Below, one piece after another: positions 61,293 through 64,000 of a DNA stretch of 64,000 bases. The notes beneath the pieces were generated by a model. The model had not been told where the DNA came from. It did not search any database and saw nothing but the letters and a program-made list of their open reading frames with translations. The position numbers and the translations under genes were made by a program. Source of the DNA: Okeania sp. SIO2C9 (GTDB taxonomy: Bacteria > Cyanobacteriota > Cyanobacteriia > Cyanobacteriales > Microcoleaceae). The number at the start of each line of letters is the position of its first letter. Position 1 is the stretch's first letter. The stretch is taken from NCBI RefSeq assembly GCF_010672455.1, contig NZ_JAAHGO010000029.1:1-64000 (forward strand). The letters are read 5' to 3'.

Positions 61293-61886
61293 ACTTTCTA
61301 ATTCCCGCCGCCCCTCCAACGCACGTGCCAAAGTCACCTGGTCAGCATATTCTAAATCTCCTCCCATAGGCAAACCAAAAGCAATGCGCGTCACTTTTGT
61401 AAAAGGTCTCAACAACTGACCAACATATAAAGTAGTAGTCTCTCCTTCCACACTCGGACTAATAGCAATAATCACTTCCTGAATATTTCCCTGACTAACT
61501 CGCCGCACCAAAGCTTGAATAGTCAACTGTTCTGGACCAATACCATCCATCGGCGAAATGACCCCCCCCAGGACATGATATTCACCTTTATATTCCCGTG
61601 TTTTCTCCAAAGCAATAAGGTCGCGGGAGTCCGAGACCACACAAATAACTTCCTTATCTCGCTGAGGGTTACGACAAATTTCACAAATAGGTTCAGCAGA
61701 TAAATGGAAACATTTCTCACATAGACCTACTTTTTTCCTCGCATCAACCAATGCTTGAGCTAAAGCTTGAATTTCCGCTTCGGGGCGCTTAATAATATGT
61801 AGTGCCAGACGTTGTGCTGTCTTAGGACCAACTCCAGGCAACTGTTGTAATTGTTCAATTAATCTGGCTAAAGGTCGAGTATAAAT
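61290..61886 (-). CDS. recR: Recombination mediator RecR, apparent ATT start
   Basis: RecR forms a DNA clamp with RecO and helps load RecA in gap repair. Starting at ATT (61884-61886) the protein is 198 residues, the normal length, and begins with the family N-terminus ([18 protein letters not shown]), then Hh[17 protein letters not shown], a C4 zinc finger ([16 protein letters not shown]) and a Toprim domain ([30 protein letters not shown]). GGAGG lies nine bases before the ATT. No in-frame ATG, GTG or TTG exists between the upstream stop TGA and this point; the next usable codon is TTG 61841, which would delete 15 conserved residues. Either a non-standard AUU start or a start-codon mutation. 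Confidence 0.9.
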   Translation of the reverse strand: MYTRPLARLIEQLQQLPGVGPKTAQRLALHIIKRPEAEIQALAQALVDARKKVGLCEKCFHLSAEPICEICRNPQRDKEVICVVSDSRDLIALEKTREYKGEYHVLGGVISPMDGIGPEQLTIQALVRRVSQGNIQEVIIAISPSVEGETTTLYVGQLLRPFTKVTRIAFGLPMGGDLEYADQVTLARALEGRRELES

Positions 61887-61999
61887 TTTGGATGGCCTCC
61901 AAAGTCAAAAACTACTATCTGATTTTAACTTATACAGAGCTTTAATCCTTAAAACCTTTATTCAACAATGCTTTTGAGGCACTTGTCGCCCGGTGAGAG

Positions 62000-64000
62000 C
62001 TACCACTCTACATATAAAATGTTATTCATCCAGGGTAGTTTGACAACTTGTATGCTCCAAGGAATTCTATCTAGTAAGATATCGTAGGTTTCACGTTCAA
62101 CCTGTAGCAGATAGGTACCATCACGAATTTTCAAAATACCCTTTCGTTGCAAAAAAGCTTTTCTAAATCCTTCTATAGATGTATTTTTTAAAATTGACCA
62201 ATTTTGAATTACAGCAGATAGCAAATATTCGCATTCTGCTATTTCTTGTTTAGTGATTTCTAAATTTGTTTCTATCGGTTCTAATAAATCTATGCCACAA
62301 AGTATTTTATTAAGAGGTAAAATATATTCAGGTATTTCTGTTGAATTATCGACTATATACTGCAGTAAAGTAGCTGCCCTTTCAGCAGATGTGATGTTAA
62401 TAAAAAGATTTTCTTGTACCAGTCCTATTTTGAGCAAAAAACGCTTGAGGAATGGCCATAACAAAATTAATCCTGCATTGCGAATATATATTTCATCGGA
62501 GTCACTAAAGTTATTAACAGAATCTAGAAATTTAGTTTGACTTAACTTTTTCCCAGATTCTAAGAATTCTTTTTCTTTAGAGTCCCCAGTCATATTTTCT
62601 CTGCTTGAGTTAGAAGTTTCCCGACTTTCATTGATTCCTAAATTTGATTTATTCTCTACTAGAGGAGAATTTTTGATTTCCTGCAATAAATTTTCTATTT
62701 GACGATTAAGTTGTTGAATCTGCTGTTGATATCTCTGTAATATCTGTCGATTTTGACTTAACTTTTGACCAGATTGTAAGAATTCCTTTTCTTGAGAGTC
62801 CCTGGTAATATTTTCTGTAGCAGAGACAGAACTTTTCAGATTTTCTAGAGTTTCTGCATTTAATTGATTCTCTACTAGAGGAGAATTTTTGATTTCCTGC
62901 AATAAATTTTCTATTTGACGATTAAGTTGTTGAATCTGCTGTTGATATCTCTGTAATATCTGTCGATTTTGACTTAACTTTTGACCAGATTGTAAGAATT
63001 CCTTTTCTTGAGAGTCCCTGGTAATATTTTCTGTAGCAGAGACAGAACTTTTCAGATTTTCCAAGATTTCTGGAAGTGTGCTTTTAAATTCTCTTCCTTC
63101 TGCAAGTAGATGCTCTATTTTAGTAACAAGACTATTGAACAACTCAGTATAATTAATCCCATTACTGGTTGCTATAAGTAATAAATTTGCTTCGATTAAC
63201 TTGAGCTTATTTACTTTAGTATTATCCCTAAGAGAAAGACTCAATAATATTCCTTCCCATCTCTGAAATCTTAATTTTGCTGTAGGAATATTTCTCGTCT
63301 GCTCTAGTTCTTCAAATATAGACTTAATATCTGTATTATAATTAGCAATAAACTTAACTAAATCCCCAGCAAACAAACTTACTATTTTTAAGAGTATTAC
63401 ATCAGAAAATTGGTAAATCAAACGTTGTAACTTCTTCGTATTTTTTAAGCTTTCCTCAATAATATACTTGACCTGAATAGGTGAATCTGTAATCAGGCGA
63501 TCGCAAGATTTTTCTAACTCCTGTTTACTAAAATTTTCCGTCCACCAGGGGAGTATTCCCGTTTCTAGGAAGTAGCTAAAAATTTCTAGTTGCGATCGCC
63601 TCTTATTCTCAATCTCAAATTTCTGTAAATTTTTAAACTTACGGTCTTGTTGAAGAGCAGAAGAATTACTGCTATCGACATTTTTTTTACCAGATTCAGA
63701 TATATTTGTTTGTTTAACAGAAGAACTAAATTCCACCTCCAGTTCCTGTTGAATTTGTTCTAGAATTTTCTCAATCAAATCCTGTTCTAGATTATTGATA
63801 TCAATATTTCCTAAATTAATCTCTAGGGTATTAATTCGATGTATTGTGTCTGGAGATATCGACTGACTTAATAAGTTATCAATTAGAGGAACAACTTTTT
63901 GACGATATATTCTACTTACCTCATTTTGTAATGCAAAAGCATCTCGTTGTGAACTTAAATTAAGTTCTATCACCTGTTTTTTGATAATATGTCGTTGTTG
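62000..64000 (-). CDS. Contractile injection system tape measure protein (Afp14/Pvc14-like), 5' end outside window
   Basis: An eCIS/tCIS CIS_TMP-family protein. N-terminal conserved block HIIKKQVIELNLSSQRDAFA...LQNEVSRIYRQKVVPLIDNL...INTLEINLGNI and C-terminal block AGLILLWPFLKRFLLKIGLV, LPLNKILCGIDLLEPIE, IAECEYLLSAVIQNWSILKN, GFRKAFLQRKGILK, LDRIPWSIQVVKLPWMNNIL are both present. The frame stays open to the window end at 64000; GTG 63973 is not the true start because the conserved HIIKKQV lies before it. The middle holds a coiled-coil segment (ENLKSSVSATENITRDSQEK ... QQIQQLNRQIENLLQEIKNS) that is duplicated almost exactly in tandem (DNA about 62664-62867 and 62868-63065), with a third partial relative. 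By family it sets sheath and tube length, so this duplication could change particle length. Other CIS genes should lie beyond 64000. Confidence 0.92.
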   Translation of the reverse strand, partial: QQRHIIKKQVIELNLSSQRDAFALQNEVSRIYRQKVVPLIDNLLSQSISPDTIHRINTLEINLGNIDINNLEQDLIEKILEQIQQELEVEFSSSVKQTNISESGKKNVDSSNSSALQQDRKFKNLQKFEIENKRRSQLEIFSYFLETGILPWWTENFSKQELEKSCDRLITDSPIQVKYIIEESLKNTKKLQRLIYQFSDVILLKIVSLFAGDLVKFIANYNTDIKSIFEELEQTRNIPTAKLRFQRWEGILLSLSLRDNTKVNKLKLIEANLLLIATSNGINYTELFNSLVTKIEHLLAEGREFKSTLPEILENLKSSVSATENITRDSQEKEFLQSGQKLSQNRQILQRYQQQIQQLNRQIENLLQEIKNSPLVENQLNAETLENLKSSVSATENITRDSQEKEFLQSGQKLSQNRQILQRYQQQIQQLNRQIENLLQEIKNSPLVENKSNLGINESRETSNSSRENMTGDSKEKEFLESGKKLSQTKFLDSVNNFSDSDEIYIRNAGLILLWPFLKRFLLKIGLVQENLFINITSAERAATLLQYIVDNSTEIPEYILPLNKILCGIDLLEPIETNLEITKQEIAECEYLLSAVIQNWSILKNTSIEGFRKAFLQRKGILKIRDGTYLLQVERETYDILLDRIPWSIQVVKLPWMNNILYVEW

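Noticed and set aside
1-64000. tRNA, rRNA or riboswitch genes
   Set aside because: Reading both strands by eye I found no cloverleaf with a GTTCRAxxC arm, no rRNA stretch and no convincing riboswitch; a covariance-model scan would be needed to exclude small RNAs.

Overview
The window reads as chromosomal DNA of a filamentous, Oscillatoriales-type cyanobacterium. Support from the sequence: AT-rich DNA with long repeat-filled intergenic stretches, many HIP1 octamers (GCGATCGC), and cyanobacterial gene types (DICT-domain regulator, Mo-dependent nitrogenase C-terminal domain protein, DUF4168, DUF2993, a MoaD-like protein beside threonine synthase, PatA/PatG-type protease). A marine Microcoleaceae relative of Okeania or Trichodesmium would fit, but that is inference.

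Layout. 0-9 kb: hybrid histidine kinase, an 18-unit tandem array of about 102 bp, an orphan solute-binding lipoprotein, a ParD/ParE module in which both genes are broken, and rlmN. 9-14 kb: one 1623-residue NACHT ATPase with a HEAT array that still shows near-identical 111-bp units. 14-26 kb: fused oligopeptide ABC ATPase, REC-PAS-PAS-GGDEF protein, urease accessory genes ureE, ureF and ureG, small membrane proteins, and the tRNA 2-selenouridine synthase gene.

26-47 kb is the accessory core. It carries an edema-factor/ExoY-like nucleotidyl cyclase, a patatin, an alpha/beta hydrolase, a C39-like peptidase, a GH19 chitinase/endolysin and two nearly identical matrixin-like metallopeptidases about 20 kb apart. 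Most have no signal peptide. In its middle, all on the minus strand, is a cyanobactin-like RiPP locus. It has a PatA/PatG-type subtilisin protease, four short precursors with an LPKQxxPVxR leader (two with the canonical G(V/I)EAS protease site) and a PPM1/LCM-type methyltransferase. No YcaO cyclase is present. Nine copies of a two-block promoter (AATTCAGAAATT and CGTCTTATTA) occur only in this region. The first C of CAGAAA and the C of CGTC are exactly 20 nt apart in every copy. Copies precede the cyclase, the RiPP operon, the hydrolase, a small secreted repeat protein, a C2-like protein and the C39 peptidase unit. An ECF-type sigma factor gene (41.5 kb) in the same region is the obvious candidate regulator.

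47-64 kb: a signal-peptide gene split by a 97-bp MITE, a DUF3754-like membrane protein, a DICT/HD regulator, pentapeptide-repeat and DUF2993 proteins, a TnpB remnant, thrC with a MoaD-like protein, a moaD whose GG end is extended by a simple repeat, a TPR protein, a toxin-antitoxin remnant, and recR with an apparent ATT start. The right edge holds most of a contractile-injection-system tape-measure protein, so the window abuts an eCIS/tCIS locus. At least six families of short inverted-repeat elements and several simple repeats fill the spacers and have entered or extended several genes.
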